A stretch of 64,000 nt of DNA from Futiania mangrovi (GTDB lineage: Bacteria; Pseudomonadota; Alphaproteobacteria; Futianiales; Futianiaceae): the NCBI RefSeq assembly GCF_024158125.1, contig NZ_JAMZFT010000001.1, positions 1,384,023 to 1,448,022 on the forward strand, in the 5' to 3' direction. Within the stretch, counting starts at the first letter, position 1; each line of letters opens with the position of its first letter. Both the position numbers and the translations under genes were made by a program. Of this stretch, positions 20,633-27,584 are shown piece after piece. The notes beneath the pieces are model-generated. The model was not told where the DNA came from. It saw nothing but the letters and a program-made list of their open reading frames with translations, and did not search any database.

Positions 20633-21151
20633 TCAGTAGCGGTAGCGGATCTGGTCCGACCAGAAGCGTTCCATGTCGCGGAACATGTCGTTGAGGCGGC
20701 TCATCTGACCCGCGTCCGCGATCTGCTTGGTGAGCATGTCGCCCACGTGCCGCTCGTAGAGCGCATCCACGATGCGGGACACCTCCTTGCCGCGCTCGGT
20801 CAGGCTGACGCGGACCGACCGGCGGTCGATCTCCGAGCGCTGGTGGTGGATATAGCCGGATTCCACCAGCTTCTTCAGGTTGTAGGAAACGTTCGAGCCC
20901 TGGTAGTAGCCGCGCGTCTTCAGTTCGCCCGCGGTCAGTTCGCTTTCGCCGATGTTGAACAGGAGAAGGGCCTGCACGCTGTTGATGTCGCCGCGGCCGA
21001 GCCTGTCCAGCTCGTCCTTGATGACGTCGAGCAGCAGTCGGTGGAGCCGCTCCACATAGGCGAGCGCGTCCAGATACTGCTGCTTCAACGCCGTCTTGTC
21101 ATCCTTGTTCATGTCACCGTCGAGCGCCATGTGCTCCGCAACCGCTGCCAT
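20633..21151 (-). CDS. MarR-family winged-helix regulator (LdtR-like)
   Basis: A 172-residue dimeric regulator. The dimerisation helices (KTALKQQYLDALAYVERLHRLLLDVIKDEL) lead into the DNA-binding wing: SVQALLLFNIGESELTAGELKTRGYYQGSNVSYNLKKLVESGYIHHQRSEIDRRSVRVSLT. The YYQGSNVSYNLKKL recognition helix is the form seen in the alphaproteobacterial LdtR-type branch, whose characterised member controls a peptidoglycan transpeptidase gene. No such gene is adjacent here. ATG 21151 has GAGGACGCC upstream. The 130 bp upstream is the most AT-rich stretch nearby and includes the small palindrome TTAGGTCTAA at 21235-21244, a possible self-operator. Confidence 0.85.
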   Translation of the reverse strand: MAAVAEHMALDGDMNKDDKTALKQQYLDALAYVERLHRLLLDVIKDELDRLGRGDINSVQALLLFNIGESELTAGELKTRGYYQGSNVSYNLKKLVESGYIHHQRSEIDRRSVRVSLTERGKEVSRIVDALYERHVGDMLTKQIADAGQMSRLNDMFRDMERFWSDQIRYRY

Positions 21152-21281
21152 GTTTGGCGTCCTCTTGCTTGACCCCCGCGCGACAGGTACCGACACGTCG
21201 CGTTCACTGAATAAGATGACGCAAGTGTGCAGCTTTAGGTCTAACAAGCGGTAAATTTTCGACGGATTCCGGACACTCCGG

Positions 21282-22181
21282 TCAGGTGCGCGGCGGCTCT
21301 CCCCTCAGAAAGCGGATGATGCCCGAGAAGTCGATGTCGCCACCCCCCATCGCGTCGAATATGCCGTAGATCTGGGCGGCTTCGGCGCCGAGCGGGGTCG
21401 ATGCGCCCGAGGATTGCGCCGCCTCCTGCGCAAGCCGCAGGTCCTTCAGCATCATGGCCGCCGAGAAGCCAGGCTGGTAGTCGCGGTTGGCGGGGCTTGC
21501 CGGCACGGGGCCCGGTACCGGGCAATAGGTGTCGAGCGACCAGCACCGCCCGGACGCCTTGGACGAGATGTCGAACAGCTTCTGGTGGTCGAGGCCCAGC
21601 TTCTCCGCCAGGACGAACGCCTCCGACACGCCGATCATGGAGATGCCGAGGATCATGTTGTTGCAGATCTTGGCCGCCTGCCCCGTGCCGGGCCCGCCCG
21701 CGTGGACGACCGTCTTGCCCATCGCCTCCAGATAGGGCCGCGCGGCGGCGACCGCTGCATCCGGACCGCCCACCATGAAGGTCAGCGTGCCCGCCTCCGC
21801 CCCGCCGGTGCCGCCCGACATGGGCGCGTCGACGAAGTGGATGCCGCGCGCTTCCGCCTCGGCGTGGACCGCGCGGGCGCTGTCGACGTCGATGGTCGAG
21901 GCGTCGATCACCACGGTGCCGGGCGCGAGTTTCGCCAGCACGCCGCCCTCGCCCAAATAGACCTTCCGCACCACCGGCCCGTTCGGCAGGCAGGAGCAGA
22001 CGACGTCCACGCCGTCGATGGCGGCGGCGGTGTCGGCGGCCACCTCGATCCCGCGCGCGACCGCCCGCTCGCGGTTTTCCGCGACGAGGTCGGCGCCGCG
22101 GACCGTGTGCCCGGCCTTGACCAAATTGCCGGCCATCGGGCCGCCCATGTTGCCGAGGCCGATGAATGCGATATTGGACAT
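21282..22181 (-). CDS. mmsB: 3-hydroxyisobutyrate dehydrogenase
   Basis: Oxidises 3-hydroxyisobutyrate to methylmalonate semialdehyde with NAD+ in valine degradation. The 299-residue protein has the Rossmann IAFIGLGNMGGPMAGNL start, the FVDAPMSGGTGGAEAGTLTFMVGG substrate loop, the catalytic lysine in GTGQAAKICNN and the typical SGRCWSLDTYCPVPGPVPASPANRDYQPGF segment that marks true 3-hydroxyisobutyrate dehydrogenases. ATG 22181 has GGGAGG upstream. With the hydrolase and acyl-CoA dehydrogenase genes nearby on the same strand it forms a valine catabolic group, although each is separated by a small plus-strand gene. Confidence 0.94.
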   Translation of the reverse strand: MSNIAFIGLGNMGGPMAGNLVKAGHTVRGADLVAENRERAVARGIEVAADTAAAIDGVDVVCSCLPNGPVVRKVYLGEGGVLAKLAPGTVVIDASTIDVDSARAVHAEAEARGIHFVDAPMSGGTGGAEAGTLTFMVGGPDAAVAAARPYLEAMGKTVVHAGGPGTGQAAKICNNMILGISMIGVSEAFVLAEKLGLDHQKLFDISSKASGRCWSLDTYCPVPGPVPASPANRDYQPGFSAAMMLKDLRLAQEAAQSSGASTPLGAEAAQIYGIFDAMGGGDIDFSGIIRFLRGEPPRT

Positions 22182-22255
22182 GCGTTCCTCCCTAAGGCTT
22201 TGTTTCGACTTTGGCGGGAGCATAGGCCATCGCGTAGCGTCCAAGGAACTCCACG

Positions 22256-22405
22256 ATGGATGGTGCCCTCACCTTTCTTCTGTTCGGCGGCGGGATTGCC
22301 GTCGTGCTTCTCGTCATCCTGCGCGCCACCGGCACCGAAATCGGTTTCGGCGTCGGCTGGGACAACGACGGCGACTGCGGCGGCGACGGCGGCGGCGGCG
22401 ACTGA
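22256..22405 (+). CDS. 49-residue single-pass membrane peptide with Gly/Asp-rich tail
   Basis: An unrecognised small gene starting ATG at 22256 with AAGGA 8 bp upstream. The protein has one hydrophobic helix (LTFLLFGGGIAVVLLVILRA, residues 5-24), a short linker and the tail WDNDGDCGGDGGGGD with a single cysteine. It points toward the hydrolase gene and its stop lies 3 bp from that gene's stop codon on the other strand. Its codons are GC-rich like the neighbours, and the frame fits the gap between two minus-strand genes exactly, which supports it being real. Small membrane proteins with Gly-rich Cys tails occur in proteobacteria, but I cannot assign this one. Topology would put the acidic tail in one compartment. 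Confidence 0.6.
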   Translation: MDGALTFLLFGGGIAVVLLVILRATGTEIGFGVGWDNDGDCGGDGGGGD

Positions 22406-22408
22406 CCC

Positions 22409-23467
22409 TCAGCCGAAGCTGAGGTCGCGCCCCTCTCCCAGCGGCGCGAAGAACGCCTCGATCGCCGCGTCCTCGACCTCCGCCACGGTCGGCGGGTTCC
22501 ACTTCGGCGCGTGGTCCTTGTCCACGACGACCGAGCGGATGCCTTCGGAGAAGTCGTGGCTGTCGAGACAGCGCACCGACATGCGCAGCTCCATCGTCAG
22601 CGCCGTCTCCAGCGACTGCGCCCGCGCGCGCCTCAGCCCCGCGAGCGTCAGCTTCAGCCCCGTAGGCGACTTCTGGCCGAGGGTCTTGAGCGTCTCGGCG
22701 GCGAATTCGCTCTCCTCCGTCTCCAGCGCGGCGAGGATGTCCTCCATCCGGTCGAAGGCGAAGCAGCGGTCGATCGCGGGCTTCACGTCGCCCAGCGGCG
22801 CAAGGCCCGGGTCGATGGCGTGCGCGTCGAGGATCGCGTCCACCTCCTCGTGCGCGGCCGCGGTGTAGGCCGCGGCGCACAGCTCGCCCGCCAGGGTCTC
22901 GATGGCGGCGGCGTCGACCATCGCGTCGGCCCCGCCCGCGTAGATCACGTCCGCGCCCTTCAGCCGCGCGCCCGTGAGCGCGAGATAGGTCCCCACCTCG
23001 CCCGGCTGGTGCGAGAGCAGGTGCGTGCCGCCCACGTCGGGAAAGAAGCCGATGCCCGTTTCCGGCATGGCGAACATCGTCCGCTCCGTCATCACCCGGT
23101 GCGAGCCGTGGGCCGAGACGCCCACGCCCCCGCCCATCGTGATCCCGTCGATCAGCGCGACATAGGGCTTGGGATAGCGCTTGATCGCGGCGTTGAGGAT
23201 GTATTCCTCCCGCCAGAAGGTTTCCGCATGGCCGTCCTTGTCGCGCGCGCTTTCCCACAGGCGGCGGATGTCGCCGCCCGCGCAGAACGCCTTCTCGCCC
23301 GCCCCGTCGATCAGCACGATGCGAACCTCGGGATCGTCGCGCCAGGCGTCGAGCGCCTTCTGCATCCCGCGCACCATGTCGAGCGTCAGCGAGTTGAGCG
23401 CCTTCGGGCGGTTGAGCGTGATCCGTCCGGCCGCCCCCTCGCGCCGCACGATCAGGTCCTCGGTCAT
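22409..23467 (-). CDS. 3-hydroxyisobutyryl-CoA hydrolase (enoyl-CoA hydratase family)
   Basis: Hydrolyses 3-hydroxyisobutyryl-CoA to free 3-hydroxyisobutyrate, the substrate of the dehydrogenase encoded next to it. The 352-residue crotonase-fold protein has RITLNRPKALNSLTLDMV, the oxyanion-hole segments KAFCAGGDIRRLWE and ITMGGGVGVSAHGSHRV, and the active-site MPETGIGFFPDVGGTHLLS with catalytic glutamate and aspartate. The C-terminal CLDSHDFSEGIRSVVVDKDHAPKWNPP is specific for this hydrolase rather than enoyl-CoA hydratase. Length matches the HIBYL-CoA hydrolase subfamily (about 350) rather than hydratases (about 260). Confidence 0.92.
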   Translation of the reverse strand: MTEDLIVRREGAAGRITLNRPKALNSLTLDMVRGMQKALDAWRDDPEVRIVLIDGAGEKAFCAGGDIRRLWESARDKDGHAETFWREEYILNAAIKRYPKPYVALIDGITMGGGVGVSAHGSHRVMTERTMFAMPETGIGFFPDVGGTHLLSHQPGEVGTYLALTGARLKGADVIYAGGADAMVDAAAIETLAGELCAAAYTAAAHEEVDAILDAHAIDPGLAPLGDVKPAIDRCFAFDRMEDILAALETEESEFAAETLKTLGQKSPTGLKLTLAGLRRARAQSLETALTMELRMSVRCLDSHDFSEGIRSVVVDKDHAPKWNPPTVAEVEDAAIEAFFAPLGEGRDLSFG

Positions 23468-23592
23468 GCAATCCCTCCTTCGAAAAGCCGTGACGGGTCA
23501 TTTTCCTGCCCGCCGTTCATCTTGTGTCAGGCCGCCGGACGCATACTTCCCTCGGGGAGCGCAGTGCCCAGAGAACCGAGGAAAGCGTCCAG

Positions 23593-23868
23593 ATGCCCGG
23601 CCACCACCTGAAAGTCAGATGTGATTACTGCGCTTCGGTGGCCTATGTCGACCTCAAGCGGGTCAAGCGCTACGAGATGCGGTGCGAGGGGTGCAGCGCG
23701 CCGCTGCGTCCCCACCCCCACCCGGTCCAGCCGGTCACGGCCCCGCAGCCCGCACCCCACGCCGAGCGCCGGGAGCCCGAAGCACCCAGCCGCAAGACCC
23801 GCCGCCCGAAGCATTTCCTCAAGCGGCTCGAGGACCTGTTCGACGATCTCGAGGACCTGTTCGACTAG
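23593..23868 (+). CDS. Small zinc-ribbon protein with duplicated LEDLFD tail
   Basis: A 91-residue protein I cannot assign to a named family. Residues 1-40 form a two-knuckle zinc ribbon (Cys10, Cys13, Cys31, Cys34, spaced CDYC and CEGC). Residues 40-73 are a Pro/His/basic linker. The end is KRLEDLFDDLEDLFD, two copies of an acidic amphipathic hexapeptide. The DNA shows the two copies are identical over 18 bp. ATG 23593 has GAGGAAAG 8 bp upstream; an earlier in-frame start at 23524 lacks one. The stop codon is part of CTAG, which also contains the stop of the opposing acyl-CoA dehydrogenase gene. A nucleic-acid or protein-binding adaptor is possible, but no function is shown. Confidence 0.7.
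   Translation: MPGHHLKVRCDYCASVAYVDLKRVKRYEMRCEGCSAPLRPHPHPVQPVTAPQPAPHAERREPEAPSRKTRRPKHFLKRLEDLFDDLEDLFD
23827..23865 (+). repeat. Exact 18-bp tandem duplication in coding sequence
   Basis: CTCGAGGACCTGTTCGAC at 23827-23844 is repeated without change at 23848-23865 after a GAT spacer, so the unit is 21 bp and keeps frame. Lack of synonymous differences suggests a recent event or strong codon constraint. Confidence 0.95.
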
Positions 23869-25013
23869 GCGGCGTTCCGGCCCAGCATCGCCCGCGCCAC
23901 GATCACCCGCATGATCTCGTTGGTGCCTTCAAGGATCTGGTGCACGCGCAGGTCGCGGACGATCTTCTCCACGCCATAGTCCTTCAGATAGCCGTAGCCG
24001 CCGTGGATCTGCAGCGCCTCGTTGGCGACGCGGAAGCCGGTGTCGGTGACGAAGCGCTTGGCCATGGCGCAGAACTTGGTCGCGTCCGGCGTCTTGTTGT
24101 CGAGCTTCCACGCCGCCTGGTAGAGCAGCGTGCGCGCGGCCTGCAACTCCGTCTCCATGTCGGCGATCTTGAACTGAAGCGCCTGGAACGCCGTCAGCGG
24201 CTTTCCGAAGGCGTTGCGGTCGTGCATGTAGGCGACCGCCTTGTCGAGCGCGGACTGCGCCGCGCCCAGCGAGCACGCCGCGATGTTGAGCCGCCCGCCG
24301 TCGAGGCCCGCCATGGCGAACTTGAAGCCGTCGCCTTCCTTGCCGATGCGGTTCTTCAACGGCACGCGCGCGCCGTCGAAATTGACCTGCGCGGTCGGCT
24401 GCGCGTTCCAGCCCATCTTCTTCTCGTTCGCACCGAACGAGAGCCCCTCCGTCCCGTCCGGCACGATCACGGTGGAGACGCCCGACGGCCCCTCCCCGCC
24501 CGTGCGGCACATCACGACATAGACGTCAGACACGCCGCCCCCGGAGATGAAGGCCTTCGCCCCCTTCAGCACGTATTCGTCGCCGTCCCGCTCCGCCTTC
24601 GTCCTCAGCGCGGCGGCGTCCGACCCCGACCCCGGCTCGGTCAGGCAATAGCTCGCGATCTTCTCCATGGAGGTGAGTGCGGGCAGCCATTCCTGCCGCT
24701 GCTCCTCCTCCCCGAAGCGGTCGATCATCCAGGCGCACATGTTGTGGATCGAGATGAAGGCCGCGATCGACGGGTCGCCATAGGACAGCGCCTCGAAGAT
24801 CAGCGCCGCGTCGAGGCGCCCCAGCCCCGACCCGCCCACGTCGTCGCGCACATAGATGCCCGCCATGCCGAGCGTCGCCGCCTCCCGCACCACGTCGGCG
24901 GGGAAGTGCCCGGTCTGGTCCCACTCCATCGCGTAGGGGGCAAGCTTCTCCTCGGCGAACGACCGGGCCATGTCCTGGATGGCCTGCTGCTCCTCGGAAA
25001 GTGCGAAATCCAT
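23865..25013 (-). CDS. Acyl-CoA dehydrogenase, probable isobutyryl-CoA dehydrogenase
   Basis: FAD flavoenzyme introducing the alpha-beta double bond; from context it should act on isobutyryl-CoA in valine degradation. The 382-residue protein has SYCLTEPGSGSDAAALRTKA (FAD/substrate loop), GRLNIAACSLGAAQSALDKAVAYM, ALQIHGGYGYLKDYGVEKIVRDLRVHQILEGTNEIMR with the catalytic glutamate in LEGTNEI, and AMLGRN near the end. The SIHNMCAWMIDRFG and KKMGWNAQPTAQVNF stretches resemble human ACAD8 homologues. Its stop overlaps that of the zinc-ribbon gene. Confidence 0.9.
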   Translation of the reverse strand: MDFALSEEQQAIQDMARSFAEEKLAPYAMEWDQTGHFPADVVREAATLGMAGIYVRDDVGGSGLGRLDAALIFEALSYGDPSIAAFISIHNMCAWMIDRFGEEEQRQEWLPALTSMEKIASYCLTEPGSGSDAAALRTKAERDGDEYVLKGAKAFISGGGVSDVYVVMCRTGGEGPSGVSTVIVPDGTEGLSFGANEKKMGWNAQPTAQVNFDGARVPLKNRIGKEGDGFKFAMAGLDGGRLNIAACSLGAAQSALDKAVAYMHDRNAFGKPLTAFQALQFKIADMETELQAARTLLYQAAWKLDNKTPDATKFCAMAKRFVTDTGFRVANEALQIHGGYGYLKDYGVEKIVRDLRVHQILEGTNEIMRVIVARAMLGRNAA

Positions 25014-25168
25014 GGCGTCCTCGTCCCTGCGTTGCGGTTCGCGCCCGCCCGGCGGGGCGCACCCATGCGTCGATTGGGCTTGAACCTATCGCCCGGGCAT
25101 GCTTCCCGCAATTGGCAGAGCGCCGGCCCATCGTCTAGGCTGGCTCCCGCCGAGGACAGAGGGCAGAC

Positions 25169-26173
25169 ATGAAGACGTTCGTTTCGGGCTCCTACCCGAC
25201 CGTGAGGATGCGGCGCAACCGTGCCGACGACTGGTCGCGCCGCCTGGTGCGCGAGGTGCGGCTGTCGGCCGACGACCTTATCTGGCCGCTGTTCGTTGTG
25301 GACGGCAAGGGCGTGTCGGAGCCGATTGCCTCCATGCCGGGCGTTGCGCGCCTCTCCGTCGACCGCGCGGTCGAGGCTGTCGCCGCCGCCCGCGACCTCG
25401 GCATCCCGTGCGTCGCGCTCTTCCCCTACACCGACCCCGCGGTGAAGGACGAGCAGGGTACCGAGGCCGTCAACGGCGACAATCTCGTCTGCCAGGCGAC
25501 CCGCGCGATCAAGCGGGAGGTGCCGGACATCGGCGTGCTGACCGACGTCGCCCTCGACCCCTATACGAGCCACGGCCACGACGGCCTGATGCGCGGGGCG
25601 GAGATCGTGAACGACGAGACGGTCGAGGTGCTGGTCACCCAGGCCCTCGTGCAGGCCGCCGCCGGCTGCGACATCATCGCGCCCTCCGACATGATGGACG
25701 GGCGCGTGGGCGCGATCCGCGCCGCCCTCGACGAGGGCGGGTTCGCCCATGTCCGGATCATGTCCTATGCGGCGAAGTACGCCTCCGCCTTCTACGGCCC
25801 GTTCCGCGACGCCATCGGCACGCGCAAGGCGCTGATCGGCGACAAGCGCACCTACCAGATGGACCCCGGCAACACCGACGAGGCCCTGCGCGAGGTCGCC
25901 CTCGACCTGCAGGAGGGCGCCGACATGGTGATGGTGAAGCCCGGCATGCCCTATCTCGACGTCTGCCGCCGCGTGAAGGAGACGTTCGCCGTCCCCACCT
26001 ACGCCTACCAGGTGTCGGGGGAGTACGCGATGCTCGCCGGCGCCATCGGGAACGGCTGGCTTGAGCGGGAGCGCACGATCCTCGAAAGCCTCACCGCCTT
26101 CCGGCGCGCGGGCTGCGACGGGATCCTCACCTATTTTGCGATCGAGGCTGCGCAACTCCTACGCAAGGGCTGA
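25169..26173 (+). CDS. hemB: Delta-aminolevulinic acid dehydratase (porphobilinogen synthase)
   Basis: Joins two 5-aminolevulinates into porphobilinogen, the step after HemA. The 334-residue TIM barrel has Schiff-base lysines in MSYAAKYASAFYGPFRDA and MVMVKPGMPYLDV. The metal-site loop reads ALDPYTSHGHDG with Asp where zinc enzymes have Cys, so it is the Mg-dependent type. RKALIGDKRTYQMDPGNTDEALREVALDLQEGADM is typical. It stands alone on the plus strand. A weak TTGGCA-N16-TCTAGG promoter sits at 25112-25139, 30 bp before the ATG. Confidence 0.96.
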   Translation: MKTFVSGSYPTVRMRRNRADDWSRRLVREVRLSADDLIWPLFVVDGKGVSEPIASMPGVARLSVDRAVEAVAAARDLGIPCVALFPYTDPAVKDEQGTEAVNGDNLVCQATRAIKREVPDIGVLTDVALDPYTSHGHDGLMRGAEIVNDETVEVLVTQALVQAAAGCDIIAPSDMMDGRVGAIRAALDEGGFAHVRIMSYAAKYASAFYGPFRDAIGTRKALIGDKRTYQMDPGNTDEALREVALDLQEGADMVMVKPGMPYLDVCRRVKETFAVPTYAYQVSGEYAMLAGAIGNGWLERERTILESLTAFRRAGCDGILTYFAIEAAQLLRKG

Positions 26174-26221
26174 GGCCGCAGCCCCAACCGCACCCCCCAT
26201 CCGTCTCCCTGGCCCTGTCTC

Positions 26222-26253
26222 CCGTCATCCCCGGGCTTGTCCCGGGGATCCAT
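26222..26253. repeat. Dispersed palindromic element
   Basis: ATCCCCGGG-CTTGT-CCCGGGGAT (26227-26249) is a perfect 9-bp inverted repeat within the longer motif CGTCATCC...GATCCATG. I know closely similar elements as multi-copy intergenic repeats in several alphaproteobacterial genomes. Only one copy is in this window, in the 215-bp gap after hemB. It may double as a hemB 3' hairpin, but no T-tract follows. Confidence 0.7.
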
Positions 26254-26388
26254 GAACACCGCCGCGCGCCGAGAGCGCACGGACCGCGCCTCCAGCGGCG
26301 CGCCCCGCTTCAGGAACCCGCCCGCTGCCCCGCGCGTTCTCCTGCCCGGACGGCACCTGCACGCCGTCGGTAACCCACGGAGGCACGC

Positions 26389-26550
26389 ATGTTCGGATGG
26401 GCCCTGATGTTCCTGATCCTCGCGCTTGTCGCCATGGCGCTCGGCGCTGGCGGCGTCGCGGGACTCTCGATGCAGATCGCGTGGATCCTGTTCGTCGTCG
26501 GGATCGTGCTCGCGGTCGTGTTCGCGCTCTTCGGACGCCGACGCGTCTGA
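26389..26550 (+). CDS. DUF1328/YtjA small membrane protein
   Basis: A 53-residue protein with two hydrophobic helices: FGWALMFLILALVAMALGAGGVAG and MQIAWILFVVGIVLAVVFALFG, ending RRRV. The MFGWALMFLILALVAxxLGxGGVAG start is diagnostic for DUF1328, a family of small inner membrane proteins of unknown role, often stress-induced. A clear GGAGG precedes the ATG at 26389. The gene converges with a HIBADH-family gene 22 bp away. Confidence 0.88.
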   Translation: MFGWALMFLILALVAMALGAGGVAGLSMQIAWILFVVGIVLAVVFALFGRRRV

Positions 26551-26572
26551 TCCGGCGCCCGAAGCAGCGTCC

Positions 26573-27466
26573 CTACGCCTTGCCGCCCTTCGTCCGCATC
26601 GCTTCGAGGCGGGCGAAGAGCGACGAGGTATCCCACCGCCCGCCGCCCATGTTCTGCACGTCGCCGTAGAATTGGTCGACCGCCGCGGTCATCGGCAGCG
26701 TGGAGCCATTGCGCCGCGCTTCCGCCAGGCAGATGCCGAGGTCCTTGCGCATCCAGTCGACCGCGAAGCCGAAGTCGAACTTGTCCTGCAGCATCGTCTT
26801 GTAGCGGTTTTCCATCTGCCAGGACTGGGCCGCGCCCTTGGAGATCACCTCCACCACCTTCTCGCAGTCGAGCCCCGCGGCCCGCCCGAAGCTCAGCGCC
26901 TCCGACAGTCCCTGCACCACACCCGCGATGCAGATCTGGTTGACCATCTTGCACAGCTGGCCCGAGCCCGGCCCGCCCAGCAGCACGCAGGAGCGTGCGA
27001 AGCTGTCGATGGCCGGTTTCGCCCGGTCGAACGCAGCCTCGTCGCCGCCGCACATGACCGTCAGCACGCCGTTCTCGGCCCCCGCCTGCCCGCCGGAGAC
27101 GGGCGCATCGATGAAATGCAGGCCCTTCTCCCGCGCCGCGGCGTGGCATTCGCGCGCCACGTCCGCGCTCGCCGTCGTGTGATCGACGAAGATCGCATCA
27201 CCCTTCATTGCCTGGAACGCGCCGTCGGGACCTGTCGTGACCGCGCGCACGTCGTCGTCGGCGCCCACGCAGGCGAAGACGATATCCGCGCCCTCCGCGG
27301 CCTCGGCCGGGGTGCGGAAGGCCTTGCCGCCATATTCCGCCACCCACTTATCCCCGCGCGCATGGGTTCGGTTATAAACACGGACGTCGTACCCGCCCTT
27401 CCGGACGAGATGCCCCGCCATCGGATACCCCATGACGCCCAGACCGATGAAAGCTGCCGTTGCCAT
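26573..27466 (-). CDS. NAD(P)-dependent beta-hydroxyacid dehydrogenase (HIBADH family)
   Basis: A 297-residue protein paralogous to the mmsB product. It has AFIGLGVMGYPMAGHLVRKGG (cofactor), FIDAPVSGGQAGAENGVLTVMCGG (substrate loop) and the catalytic lysine in GSGQLCKMVNQICIAG. It lacks the SGRCWSLDTYCPVPG segment of true 3-hydroxyisobutyrate dehydrogenase and instead has SKGAAQSWQMENRY...FDFGFAVDWMRKDLGICL, typical of glyoxylate/tartronate-semialdehyde reductase-like members. The physiological substrate is uncertain. ATG 27466 has GGAAGGGG upstream. It is divergent from penicillin acylase across 118 bp. Confidence 0.88.
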   Translation of the reverse strand: MATAAFIGLGVMGYPMAGHLVRKGGYDVRVYNRTHARGDKWVAEYGGKAFRTPAEAAEGADIVFACVGADDDVRAVTTGPDGAFQAMKGDAIFVDHTTASADVARECHAAAREKGLHFIDAPVSGGQAGAENGVLTVMCGGDEAAFDRAKPAIDSFARSCVLLGGPGSGQLCKMVNQICIAGVVQGLSEALSFGRAAGLDCEKVVEVISKGAAQSWQMENRYKTMLQDKFDFGFAVDWMRKDLGICLAEARRNGSTLPMTAAVDQFYGDVQNMGGGRWDTSSLFARLEAMRTKGGKA

Positions 27467-27584
27467 GCCGTCCCCTTCCGTGCCGCGTGCGCGTGGCTTA
27501 TGCCCTGTTCTTGTGGTGTTATAGACGCCCTGCCACGATCCACCAACCGCCCCGACGCACGCTTCCCAGGAAAGCCCCAACCAC

